Positions 1 to 6,133 of a DNA stretch of 8,207 nt are shown piece by piece. A program made the translations under genes and the position numbers. The notes under the pieces are model-generated. The model searched no databases. It saw only the letters and a list, made by a program, of their open reading frames with translations, and was not told where the DNA came from. The DNA is from Akkermansia sp. GTDB lineage: Bacteria; Verrucomicrobiota; Verrucomicrobiia; Verrucomicrobiales; Akkermansiaceae. How positions within the stretch are numbered: the stretch's first letter is position 1; each line of letters begins with the position of its first letter. Where the stretch lies: the NCBI GenBank assembly GCA_020047775.1, contig JAIFNK010000032.1, forward strand, positions 1-8,207. Reading direction: 5' to 3'.

Positions 1-56
1 GCAACCCCTTTCTTTACCGAAGCACCGGGAAGACCCTTGCCAGTGAAAGGGGTTGC
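1..56. repeat. 12-bp perfect inverted repeat at the left edge
   Basis: Positions 1-12 (GCAACCCCTTTC) and 45-56 (GAAAGGGGTTGC) are perfect reverse complements with a 32-nt spacer. The left arm begins at the first base of the window, so the repeat may extend further left. The right arm overlaps a second, tighter hairpin at 47-65, so the two structures cannot form together. There is no T-tract after it, so a simple intrinsic terminator is not obvious. It could be a REP-like palindromic element, the end of a mobile element, or a bidirectional gene-end structure. Only the pairing is seen; any role is inferred. Confidence 0.6.
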
Positions 57-71
57 AAACCCCTTCTCCAT
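1..71 (-). CDS. possible reverse-strand partial gene, unrecognised
   Basis: On the reverse strand an ATG at 71-69 opens a frame that stays open to the left edge of the window (at least 23 codons). It begins MEKGFATPFTGKG and continues with a second KKGVA segment, so the protein repeats a KG-x-A motif. This is the coding echo of the nested repeats on this stretch. The same frame is also open upstream of the ATG, through the permease start region, so openness alone is weak evidence. No family is recognised. It may be a real divergent gene, a repeat-derived frame or chance; I favour a repeat-derived frame. Confidence 0.2.
   Translation of the reverse strand, partial: MEKGFATPFTGKGLPGASVKKGV
47..65. 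repeat. 8-bp hairpin nested in the left-edge repeat
   Basis: AAGGGGTT (47-54), the 3-nt loop GCA and AACCCCTT (58-65) form a perfect 8-bp stem. The segment 55-67 closely resembles 1-13, so the same short C-rich unit occurs three times in 65 bases, twice direct and once inverted. Bases 66-71 contain no run of T, which argues against a strong terminator on the + strand. It lies about 100 nt upstream of the permease gene, so an effect on that gene's transcript is possible only if transcription starts further left. Confidence 0.55.
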
Positions 72-162
72 AGTCACATTCGCCTCACTGGGATTCCACA
101 AATTTTGATGCGCGGCAGTATATGGACTTGCAGGGGCGGGGCTGGGCCGGGAGCTTGTCGGG

Positions 163-1116
163 GTGATTTCGCCGGGGGTTGTGATCGCATCGGTGTTGCC
201 GGTGTATTTGCTGATGATAGCGGGGGCGGCATTTCGCCGGATCGGGGTGCTGCGCCAGGAACATGACCAAGGGGTCATGCATGTGGTGTTCTCGGTGATG
301 CTGCCGTGTTTCATTCTGGATAAAATCCTGGGAAGCCCGTTGCTGCGGAGCGGCGCGGTGGTGACTTGGGCGGCGTTCCTTGGTTTTGGGCTGATCATGG
401 CGGGCATCGGAATCGGCTTGCTGGTGGGCAGGTTGATGGGACTGGAGCGCGGGACCGGGATGCGGACGTTCGCGTTGAGCGCGGGCTGTCAGAATTTCGG
501 GTTCACGGCGGCTCCGGTGGTGGAAATCCTGTGGGGATCGGGAGCACTCGCCTTGCTTTTTGTCCACAACATCGGTGTGGAAACGGCGATGTGGTCGGTG
601 GGGGTGATGATGATGAGCGGCGAGCGCGGGATTTCATGGCGCAAGCTGGTGAACGGGCCGATCCTGGCGGTGGTGATCGGCCTGACGCTGGTGGTGCTGG
701 GGCTGGATGACCAGGTGACAGGACCACCGAGGGAGGCGATGAGGATGATCGGCGTGGGCGCGTTCCCGGTGGCGATCCTGATCACGGGCGCGACGATCAT
801 CGATCTGGCGACGATGGAGAAGCCGAGCTGGAAGGTGATGGTGGGCGGAGCGCTGGTGCGGTTGATGTTGGCACCGCTGGCGATTCTATCCGCGGCGAAA
901 TTCCTGCCGCTGGCCACGGAGCTCAAACAGGTGCTGGTGGTGCAGGCGGCGATGCCTGCGGGATTGTCGTCGATTCTGCTGGCGCGGATGTACGGCGGCC
1001 GCCCGGCGGTGGCGGTGCAGGTGGTGATCGCGACCACGGTGCTCAGTCTGCTGACACTGCCCTGGATCATCACCTGGGGAAGCCAGTGGATCGGACTGAA
1101 ACCGATGTTGCCATGA
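163..1116 (+). CDS. AEC-family (auxin efflux carrier type) permease
   Basis: A 317-residue integral membrane protein, close to the usual length of bacterial AEC (PF03547) transporters, which export or import organic anions such as malate and other carboxylates; the substrate cannot be read from the sequence. Hydrophobic segments run along the whole chain, fitting the ten-helix, two-repeat fold. Family signatures are visible: the first-repeat LPCF segment (about residues 46-49), the N111-F-G followed by AAP (substrate-site Asn-Gly region), and near the C-terminus A-M264-P265 with A-R-M-Y-G-G. The start is GTG at 163, chosen because GGGAG lies 9-14 nt upstream; a second GTG at 181 is possible. 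The next gene begins 19 nt after the stop, so co-transcription is likely. The coding strand is strikingly G-rich. Confidence 0.88.
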   Translation: MISPGVVIASVLPVYLLMIAGAAFRRIGVLRQEHDQGVMHVVFSVMLPCFILDKILGSPLLRSGAVVTWAAFLGFGLIMAGIGIGLLVGRLMGLERGTGMRTFALSAGCQNFGFTAAPVVEILWGSGALALLFVHNIGVETAMWSVGVMMMSGERGISWRKLVNGPILAVVIGLTLVVLGLDDQVTGPPREAMRMIGVGAFPVAILITGATIIDLATMEKPSWKVMVGGALVRLMLAPLAILSAAKFLPLATELKQVLVVQAAMPAGLSSILLARMYGGRPAVAVQVVIATTVLSLLTLPWIITWGSQWIGLKPMLP

Positions 1117-1135
1117 ACCCGCGGGATGGAGTTGA

Positions 1136-2164
1136 ATGGGCGGCATGAAGGCCATCGGCGCACGACAGTTTTTCCCGGTGAGTGATCCCGGATGTTTGGT
1201 GGAATTCGAGCTGGATCCTCCAGAACCGGGAGCCAAGGACGTGTTAGTCCGGGTGCGGGCCGTGTCCGTGAATCCGGTGGACACAAAAGTGCGGAAATCC
1301 CTGGGCGAAACCGTGCAGGATCCGCCGCGCATTCTGGGATTCGATGCGGCGGGCGTCGTGGAAGCGGTGGGGAGCGAAGTGAGCGGGTTTTCTCCGGGGG
1401 ACGAAATTTTCTACGCGGGCGATGTGACGCGCCCGGGCAGCAACGCGGAGTTTCAAGCGGTGGACGCGCGGTTGGTGGCGAAGAAGCCGGCGTCGTGGTC
1501 GTTCGAGGAAGCCGCGGCGGTGCCGTTGGTGGCGCTGACGGCGTGGGAGTTGTTATTCGAGCGGATGGGCATCGATCCGGATGGAGCGGACCGCGGCAAA
1601 GCGCTTCTGGTGATCAATGGCGCGGGCGGCGTGGGCTCGGCGGTGATCCCCCTCGCCCGTTCGGCCGGGTTGCGGGTGGTGGCGACGACATCGCGACCGG
1701 AGACGGCGGCGTGGTGTAAACTGCTAGGTGCGGATGAGGTGATCAACCACCGCGAGCCGCTGCGACCGCAGGCGGAGGCGCTGGGGATTCCTGAATTTCC
1801 CTTCATCGCGAATTTATACGATTCGGAACTCTATTGGGAGACGACGGCGGATCTGCTGGCACCGCTTGGCACGCTGGGCTTGATCGTGGAGACGGTGAAC
1901 CCGATGCCCATCGGAAATCCGTTCCGGCTGAAGAGTCCGCGGATCGTGTGGGAATACATGATGACGCGGTCGCGCTTTCAAACGGCGGACATGCACCGGC
2001 AAGGCGAAATCCTGGCGGAAGTTTCGCGGCGCTGCGAGGCGGGCGGGTTTCCGAAAATCGGCACCCGTTTGTTCGATAAAATTTCCGCGGCGAATCTCCG
2101 CGAGGCGCACGCGGCGATGGAGTCCGGCGCGGCGCACGGCAAGTGGGTTCTATCCGGCTGGTGA
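1136..2164 (+). CDS. zinc-type alcohol dehydrogenase-like NAD(P)H oxidoreductase (TIGR02817-like)
   Basis: A 342-residue medium-chain dehydrogenase/reductase of the quinone-oxidoreductase branch. The N-terminal catalytic domain carries VNPVDTKVR (residues 45-53) and a G-F-D-A-A-G-V-V-E segment typical of the subfamily. The Rossmann nucleotide site is N161-GAGGVGSA. The C-terminus GKWVLSGW matches the family ending (GK-x-V-L-x-G). There is no GHE catalytic-zinc motif and no four-Cys structural zinc loop, so despite the family name it is probably zinc-independent; the physiological substrate is unknown. Two starts are possible: ATG 1136, with GGAG only 4 nt upstream, or ATG 1145, giving MKAIGA, the commonest family N-terminus, with a 13-nt spacing. 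The gene lies 19 nt after the permease and 7 nt before the YjbQ gene. Confidence 0.88.
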   Translation: MGGMKAIGARQFFPVSDPGCLVEFELDPPEPGAKDVLVRVRAVSVNPVDTKVRKSLGETVQDPPRILGFDAAGVVEAVGSEVSGFSPGDEIFYAGDVTRPGSNAEFQAVDARLVAKKPASWSFEEAAAVPLVALTAWELLFERMGIDPDGADRGKALLVINGAGGVGSAVIPLARSAGLRVVATTSRPETAAWCKLLGADEVINHREPLRPQAEALGIPEFPFIANLYDSELYWETTADLLAPLGTLGLIVETVNPMPIGNPFRLKSPRIVWEYMMTRSRFQTADMHRQGEILAEVSRRCEAGGFPKIGTRLFDKISAANLREAHAAMESGAAHGKWVLSGW

Positions 2165-2171
2165 TTTCCCC

Positions 2172-2591
2172 ATGACCGCGCGCACCGAAACATTTTCCAT
2201 CAGAACCCACGGCAAGGGCACCACCGAGATCACCCGCGAGGTGGCGGGGATCGTGTCGCGGGCCGGAGTTGGAAACGGGACCGTCACCGTTTTCGTGAAG
2301 CACACCAGCGCGAGCCTGGTCATCATGGAAAACGCGGACCCGAGCGCGCGGCGGGATTTGGAGCTGTTTTTCGACAAACTCGTGCCGGAAACCACGCCGT
2401 GGTTCATCCACACGCAGGAAGGCCCGGACGACATGCCGAGCCACATCCGCATGGCACTGACGCGGACGAGCGAGGTGATCCCCATCATGGACGGGCGGAT
2501 GACGCTCGGAACATGGCAGGGAATTTTCCTGTTCGAACACCGGCGCGATCCGCACCGGCGGGAGATCGCCGTGAGTGTCATCGGCGAATGA
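2172..2591 (+). CDS. yjbQ: YjbQ/UPF0047 family protein (secondary thiamine-phosphate synthase type)
   Basis: A 139-residue single-domain protein, the standard size for the family (PF01894, TIGR00149). All hallmark segments are present: H44-T-S-A-S-L, the E53-N pair followed by D56, D86-D-M-P-S-H91, and near the C-terminus L112-G-T-W-Q-G-I-F-L-F-E-H. The conserved His and Asp/Glu residues form the likely metal/phosphate site. Members of the family show weak thiamine-phosphate synthase activity and can rescue thiE mutants on overexpression, but the true cellular role is unsettled. The ATG at 2172 comes 7 nt after the preceding stop with no good Shine-Dalgarno, so translational coupling is plausible. 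It is followed 20 nt later by nadC. Confidence 0.93.
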   Translation: MTARTETFSIRTHGKGTTEITREVAGIVSRAGVGNGTVTVFVKHTSASLVIMENADPSARRDLELFFDKLVPETTPWFIHTQEGPDDMPSHIRMALTRTSEVIPIMDGRMTLGTWQGIFLFEHRRDPHRREIAVSVIGE

Positions 2592-2611
2592 GTTGAACTT
2601 TCTGATCCAGC

Positions 2612-3481
2612 ATGCACCATCCGCCTTCATTGATGACCGATCACTCCGAAATTCTCATCGACCTCGCGCTCGCCGAAGACATCGGCAGCGGCGATGTCAC
2701 GGCCCGTTATTTCATCCCCCAAGAGCGGCAGGCCTGCGCGTTCGTGGCGGTGCGCAAGGACGGCGTGGTCTCCGGCGTCGAGGTGGCGGCGCGGGTTTTC
2801 TGCAAGGTGGATCCCGAGTTGGACGTGGAAATCCTCATCGCGGACGGCAGCCGGGTGGGAGCAGGTGCCTTGTTGATCCGGGTGAAGGGCTCCGCCCGTT
2901 CGATCCTAACAGCCGAGCGCACGGCACTCAATTTCCTCCAGCGCCTGAGCGGTGTGGCCACCCTTACCGCACACTACGTCGAGCTGGTGAAAGGCACCCG
3001 CACGCGGATTCTCGATACCCGCAAGACGACTCCCGGATACCGGCTGTTGGAAAAAAAGGCGGTGCTCGACGGCGGCGGCACCAACCACCGCCTCGGCCTC
3101 TACGACCGGGCGATGGTGAAGGACAACCACTTGGTGGCGGAAGGCGGCGCGGAAGCGATCCAAGCGGCCATTCTCCGACTGAAATCCGATCACCCGGACG
3201 TCGGGGTGGAGCTCGAAGCCGACACCCTCGACCAAGTCCGCTCGTTTCTCGAACTCGACGGCGTGGACTACATCCTGCTCGACAACATGCGCTTGGGGGA
3301 ACTTCGCGAGGCCGTGGCCCTGCGCGGACCGGGCGGCAAGCCCCGGCTCGAAGCCAGCGGCGGCGTCACCCTGGAAACCCTCGCGGAGATCGCGGCAACC
3401 GGCGTCGATTTCATTTCCGTCGGCGCCCTCACCCACTCGGCTCCGGCGCTCGACATCGGTCTGGACTTCGAATCGATCTAA
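2612..3481 (+). CDS. nadC: nicotinate-nucleotide pyrophosphorylase (carboxylating), quinolinate phosphoribosyltransferase
   Basis: NadC converts quinolinate and PRPP to nicotinate mononucleotide, CO2 and pyrophosphate in de novo NAD synthesis in the cytoplasm. The 289-residue product is of normal length. Visible motifs are the L-A-E-D-I-G-S-G-D-V-T-A start of the N-terminal domain, T-A-E-R-T-A-L-N-F-L-Q-R-L-S-G, the D-T-R137-K-T-T-P-G loop, G-G-G-T-N-H159-R, V-K170-D-N-H, E-L-E-A, the L-L-D-N segment and the C-terminal A-S-G-G-V and S-V-G-A-L-T phosphate loops. The Arg, His and Lys residues that bind quinolinate and PRPP are intact. ATG 2612 is annotated, but ATG 2633 (giving MTDHSEIL) is equally possible since the first seven residues are not conserved and neither start has a clear ribosome binding site. 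birA follows after 6 nt, a neighbour pairing seen in several phyla. Confidence 0.96.
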   Translation: MHHPPSLMTDHSEILIDLALAEDIGSGDVTARYFIPQERQACAFVAVRKDGVVSGVEVAARVFCKVDPELDVEILIADGSRVGAGALLIRVKGSARSILTAERTALNFLQRLSGVATLTAHYVELVKGTRTRILDTRKTTPGYRLLEKKAVLDGGGTNHRLGLYDRAMVKDNHLVAEGGAEAIQAAILRLKSDHPDVGVELEADTLDQVRSFLELDGVDYILLDNMRLGELREAVALRGPGGKPRLEASGGVTLETLAEIAATGVDFISVGALTHSAPALDIGLDFESI

Positions 3482-3487
3482 CCCCCG

Positions 3488-4246
3488 ATGAGCCGCGAGG
3501 ACCTCAGCACCGCCGCCGCGGATTTCCCCGATCCGTTCCGCCTCCTGATCCGGGAGTCCGCGGAATCCACCAACGACGAAGTCCGCATCCTCGCCCAGGC
3601 GGGAGCACCCGAGGGGCTGGTCCTTCTCGCCGAACAACAAACCGCCGGTCGAGGCCGGCGCGGCGCGGCGTGGTTTTCCCCGACCGGCGAATCCCTCGCT
3701 TTTTCAATTCTCCTGCGCCCGCAAGAACCGAAATCACTCTGGCCACGGCTCGCCCTGGCCACCGGACTCGCCGTGGCCGAAGCCATCGGAACCTGCGGAC
3801 TTGAAGCGGGGATCAAGTGGCCCAACGACGTGTGGATCGGCCAGCGCAAAGCGGCGGGCATCCTCGTCGAGGCGGGCGCGGACTTCGCGGTGATCGGCAT
3901 CGGCCTGAACGTCAATACCAACGAATTCCCGCCGGAGGTGGCCGGAATCGCGACCTCCCTCCGCATGGAGGGCTCGCGGGTTTTCTCCCGTGCCGATGTG
4001 CTCGCGGCGATCCTCCGCAAGTTCGCCAACCGGCGACGGCAGATCGACGCGGACTTCGGCACCCTGATTTTCGCGGTCCGCCAGCGCTGTGTGTTGAGCG
4101 GCAACCGGGTTTCCCTGACCACGGCCTGCGGCCCGCGGACGGGGATCGTCGAGGGCATCTCCGACGGAGGCGAGTTGCTGCTGCGCACGGACGCCGGTCT
4201 CGAGCGACTGATCCAGGCGGATGAGGTGCGGCTGCTGCCGACTTGA
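3488..4246 (+). CDS. birA: biotin--[acetyl-CoA-carboxylase] ligase, ligase domain only
   Basis: The enzyme activates biotin with ATP and attaches it to the biotin carrier domain of carboxylases. The 252-residue product shows the full catalytic core: E-S-T-N-D near residue 30, the biotinyl-AMP loop G54-R-G-R-R-G, K110-W-P-N-D-V, K121-A-A-G-I-L-V-E and G-I-G-L-N141-V-N. The small C-terminal SH3-like domain follows (about 205-250, G-x-V-E-G-I-S-D-G-G-E-L-L-L). There is no N-terminal winged helix, so this is a monofunctional class I ligase that should not repress biotin genes as E. coli BirA does. ATG 3488 lies 6 nt after nadC, and the first residues precede the domain directly, so no upstream DNA-binding part has been missed. 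Confidence 0.95.
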   Translation: MSREDLSTAAADFPDPFRLLIRESAESTNDEVRILAQAGAPEGLVLLAEQQTAGRGRRGAAWFSPTGESLAFSILLRPQEPKSLWPRLALATGLAVAEAIGTCGLEAGIKWPNDVWIGQRKAAGILVEAGADFAVIGIGLNVNTNEFPPEVAGIATSLRMEGSRVFSRADVLAAILRKFANRRRQIDADFGTLIFAVRQRCVLSGNRVSLTTACGPRTGIVEGISDGGELLLRTDAGLERLIQADEVRLLPT

Positions 4247-4290
4247 AATCCCGGGTATCCTTTTGGAAATTCCAGCGCCAGAGTCCTTCC

Positions 4291-4737
4291 ATGAAATCGA
4301 GTCGTATCCTGCTGCTGTGCTGCATTTTCATTCCCGCCTGCGCATCCCTGAAAAAGGAGAAATCCGACGGGGAAAAACCCAAACCGGCCGTGGAAGGCCC
4401 GAAACTGGTCGGTCGCATCGCCTCGGTTCCCGCCGACAAAAGATTCGTGCTGATCCAAAGCTACGGCAAGTGGGAGGTCGAATCCGGGCGGATTCTCACC
4501 ACACGGGGACTCGACGAGCGCACCGCCAACCTTCGGACGACCGGCGAAACCCTGGGCGAATTCGCCGCTGCCGACCTCCAATCCGGCACCGTGGAAGTCG
4601 GAGACGCGGTCTATTTGCAGCATGTTCCCAAGCCGGCTCCACCTCCGGCTCCACCTCCGACTCCCCCTCAATCCCAGCAGCCATCAGAAGAACCGCCTGC
4701 CGAACCCGTTTCTGAAAATGTTCAAAAAAATAATTAA
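4291..4737 (+). CDS. small lipoprotein with Pro-rich tail, function unknown
   Basis: The product is 148 residues. It starts MKSSRILLLCCIFIPAC, a short signal peptide with positive charge, a hydrophobic core and a lipobox ending at Cys17 (I-P-A-C; Pro at -2 is not ideal). The mature part has a charged linker (about 20-36), a compact domain rich in beta-strand-like segments (about 37-110: L-V-G-R-I-A-S-V-P, F-V-L-I-Q-S-Y-G, V-E-V-G-D-A-V-Y-L) and a tail of about 35 residues rich in Pro, Gln and Glu, which may span part of the envelope or wall. ATG 4291 is preferred over a TTG at 4243 overlapping the birA stop, because the longer form would bury the signal peptide behind 16 polar residues. I cannot name a function; it may be anchored to either membrane. 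Confidence 0.8.
   Translation: MKSSRILLLCCIFIPACASLKKEKSDGEKPKPAVEGPKLVGRIASVPADKRFVLIQSYGKWEVESGRILTTRGLDERTANLRTTGETLGEFAAADLQSGTVEVGDAVYLQHVPKPAPPPAPPPTPPQSQQPSEEPPAEPVSENVQKNN
4633..4668 (+). repeat. 12-bp tandem repeat coding PAPP units
   Basis: Two identical 12-bp units CCGGCTCCACCT (4633-4644 and 4645-4656) are followed by a third degenerate copy (4657-4668, encoding PTPP). They encode residues 115-126 of the lipoprotein. Because the unit length is a multiple of three, copy-number change by slippage would lengthen or shorten the Pro-rich tail without breaking the frame. Confidence 0.75.
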
Positions 4738-4929
4738 CTTTTCTAGAATTCTTTGCTTCCAAAACCTCTTTCGGCTATGTATTTTCAAAAAGTCCCGCCT
4801 GAAAAACAGGCACAGTCATAAATATTTAGTTTTGGAGTTAATTACTATTCGGGAAACCGGCTAGCTTCTCCCTTGCAATGGCTGTGCCCCCTTACATATC
4901 CCGAAACATGAACACTACAACCAGCCATA
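4738..4929. other. AT-rich intergenic region upstream of marR
   Basis: This 192-nt gap is visibly richer in A and T than the coding DNA on either side, especially 4738-4855. It holds a small hairpin, GCCTG (4797-4801), AAAAA and CAGGC (4807-4811), without a following T-tract on the + strand, which could weakly end the upstream transcript. A 7-bp inverted repeat, ATGGCTG (4878-4884) and CAGCCAT (4922-4928), sits directly before the marR start codon and could be an operator or fold over the start. A possible promoter is TACATA at 4893-4898 with TTGCAA at 4873-4878, but the 14-nt spacer is too short for a good sigma-70 site. TACTAT at 4843-4848 is another weak -10 candidate. Confidence 0.5.
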
Positions 4930-5385
4930 ATGAAAACAATGAACGCCTCGGGCGCTTCGGTGAAAGCCGACGCGGACCGTCTTGCTGACTTCGTCCTGTT
5001 TACCCAGCGGAGCTGCATCCTGAACCTGTCCACAGAACTCAACAAAGGGAACGTCTCATTCCCGCAGTTCTTCCTCCTAACCTACCTATCCAGCGAAGAA
5101 TATCTCACGATGTCCGACATTGCGAAAAAGATGGGCCACTCGACGGCAGCCGCTACCGGCCTCGTCGACCGGTTGGAGAAACTGTCCTACGTTGACCGAG
5201 TGCATGCCGCTGAAGATCGCCGTAAAATCATGGTCCGCATTACCTCAAAGGGTACCGAACTCGTTTCGAAGATGCGCACGGAAATTGCCAACGATCTGGT
5301 CGGTATTCTAGCAGGCATGGATGAAGACCAGGCGGAAACCGTCGAGCACACCAAGCGCGCCATTCATGGCCGTGCGATCGCGTGA
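4930..5385 (+). CDS. MarR-family winged-helix transcriptional regulator
   Basis: A 151-residue protein, typical of dimeric MarR regulators, which usually repress nearby or own genes and release DNA on binding a small phenolic or other ligand, or on oxidation. N-terminal helices (about 14-37) supply dimer contacts. The winged helix follows: L-T-M-S-D-I-A-K-K-M-G (59-69), recognition helix S-T-A-A-A-T-G-L-V-D-R-L (71-82), and the wing with D96-R-R-K then I-T-S-K-G (104-108). One Cys (C29) could be redox active but has no partner nearby. ATG 4930 is used, with ATG 4939 as an alternative; neither has a clear Shine-Dalgarno. Its codons look less GC-extreme than those of its neighbours (it uses CTA, ATT and TTC-rich stretches), which fits either high expression or foreign origin. 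Confidence 0.92.
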   Translation: MKTMNASGASVKADADRLADFVLFTQRSCILNLSTELNKGNVSFPQFFLLTYLSSEEYLTMSDIAKKMGHSTAAATGLVDRLEKLSYVDRVHAAEDRRKIMVRITSKGTELVSKMRTEIANDLVGILAGMDEDQAETVEHTKRAIHGRAIA

Positions 5386-5416
5386 CCGTTAGTTTTCTCC
5401 GCTGAAACATTCCAGC

Positions 5417-6133
5417 TTGGCGAATCCTCAGCGCCTCCGTTACCGTTCCCGGGTGACGGAGGCGTTCCCCTTTCTGGATATCCTGCATGAAGTCCCCGGC
5501 GTGCGCGCCGGATGGGTCGGGCGCGTGCCCGACCTGCCGATCACCGGCGACCGGGACGAGGCGATGAACCAACTCCGCCCCAATCACGAAAAGGCGGTCG
5601 AAAGTTTCGCCGGACCTAGCGCCTCTTGGTGGCGGGCCGAGCAGATCCATGGAACTACCGTGGCCGTAGTGCCCGGGAGCGCAACGATCCTGGCAGCCGA
5701 CGGCATGCCCGTGGTTCCCGGCGTGGACGGCCTGATCACCGGCGAGCCGGGAGTCGTGCTCGCCATTTACATCGCGGATTGCGGCCCGATTTGGCTCGCC
5801 GACCGGAAAACCGGGGCGATCGGGCTGTTGCATTCCGGGAAGAAAGGCACCGATGGGAATATTTTCGAAAAAGCACTGGCACACATGGCCCAACAATTTG
5901 GCACCCGGCCTGAAGATGTCGTTTCCGCGCTGGGCCCGTGCATCCGGCCGCCCCATTACGAGGTGGATTTCGCCCGTGAAATCGGACTCCAGGCGAAGCG
6001 GGCAGGCGTCGGAAATTTCATCGATTGCGGACTGGATACCGCCTCCGACCTCGACCGCTTCTACAGTTACCGGCTCGAATCCGGTAAAACCGGCCGCATG
6101 ATGGCCCTGATCACGCGAGACGCCATTCCATGA
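5417..6133 (+). CDS. pgeF: PgeF/YfiH-like protein (Cu-oxidase_4, laccase-domain family)
   Basis: A 238-residue member of the DUF152/Cu-oxidase_4 family (PF02578). Relatives include E. coli PgeF (YfiH), which removes wrongly placed L-Ser from peptidoglycan precursors, and purine nucleoside-processing enzymes such as LACC1/FAMIN. The three metal ligands of the family appear as H78 (Q-I-H-G), C122 (I-A-D-C-G-P) and H139 (L-L-H-S-G). V-D-G-L-I-T, G-P-C-I-R-P-P-H-Y-E-V and a C-terminal S-Y-R-L-E-S-G-K-T-G-R are also family-like. The usual H-A-G-W-R-G is replaced by H-S-G-K-K-G-T, so substrate handling may differ. There is no ATG in a suitable place: TTG 5417 is annotated, GTG 5453 is the alternative; a stop at 5390 prevents a longer form. 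The stop overlaps the ispE start. Confidence 0.85.
   Translation: MANPQRLRYRSRVTEAFPFLDILHEVPGVRAGWVGRVPDLPITGDRDEAMNQLRPNHEKAVESFAGPSASWWRAEQIHGTTVAVVPGSATILAADGMPVVPGVDGLITGEPGVVLAIYIADCGPIWLADRKTGAIGLLHSGKKGTDGNIFEKALAHMAQQFGTRPEDVVSALGPCIRPPHYEVDFAREIGLQAKRAGVGNFIDCGLDTASDLDRFYSYRLESGKTGRMMALITRDAIP

Noticed and set aside
85..567. Reverse-strand frame at the permease start
   Set aside because: His/Arg/Gln/Pro-rich, no motifs, and overlaps the permease coding region.
1803..2630. Reverse-strand frame opposite the oxidoreductase end and yjbQ
   Set aside because: Antisense shadow of two recognised genes; no family motifs.
3051..3057. Run of seven A in nadC as a programmed frameshift site
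   Set aside because: It simply encodes the in-frame Glu-Lys-Lys before a conserved segment; nadC continues intact in the same frame with all motifs.
2575..3804. Long + strand frame (409 codons) across nadC and birA
   Set aside because: Its product is dominated by Arg, Gly and Pro, as expected from an out-of-frame reading of GC-rich DNA, and it overlaps two genes with intact catalytic motifs.
3478..4671. Long reverse-strand frame (397 codons) opposite birA and the lipoprotein
   Set aside because: Low-complexity Ser/Arg/Pro composition and complete overlap with well-supported + strand genes; no recognisable domain.
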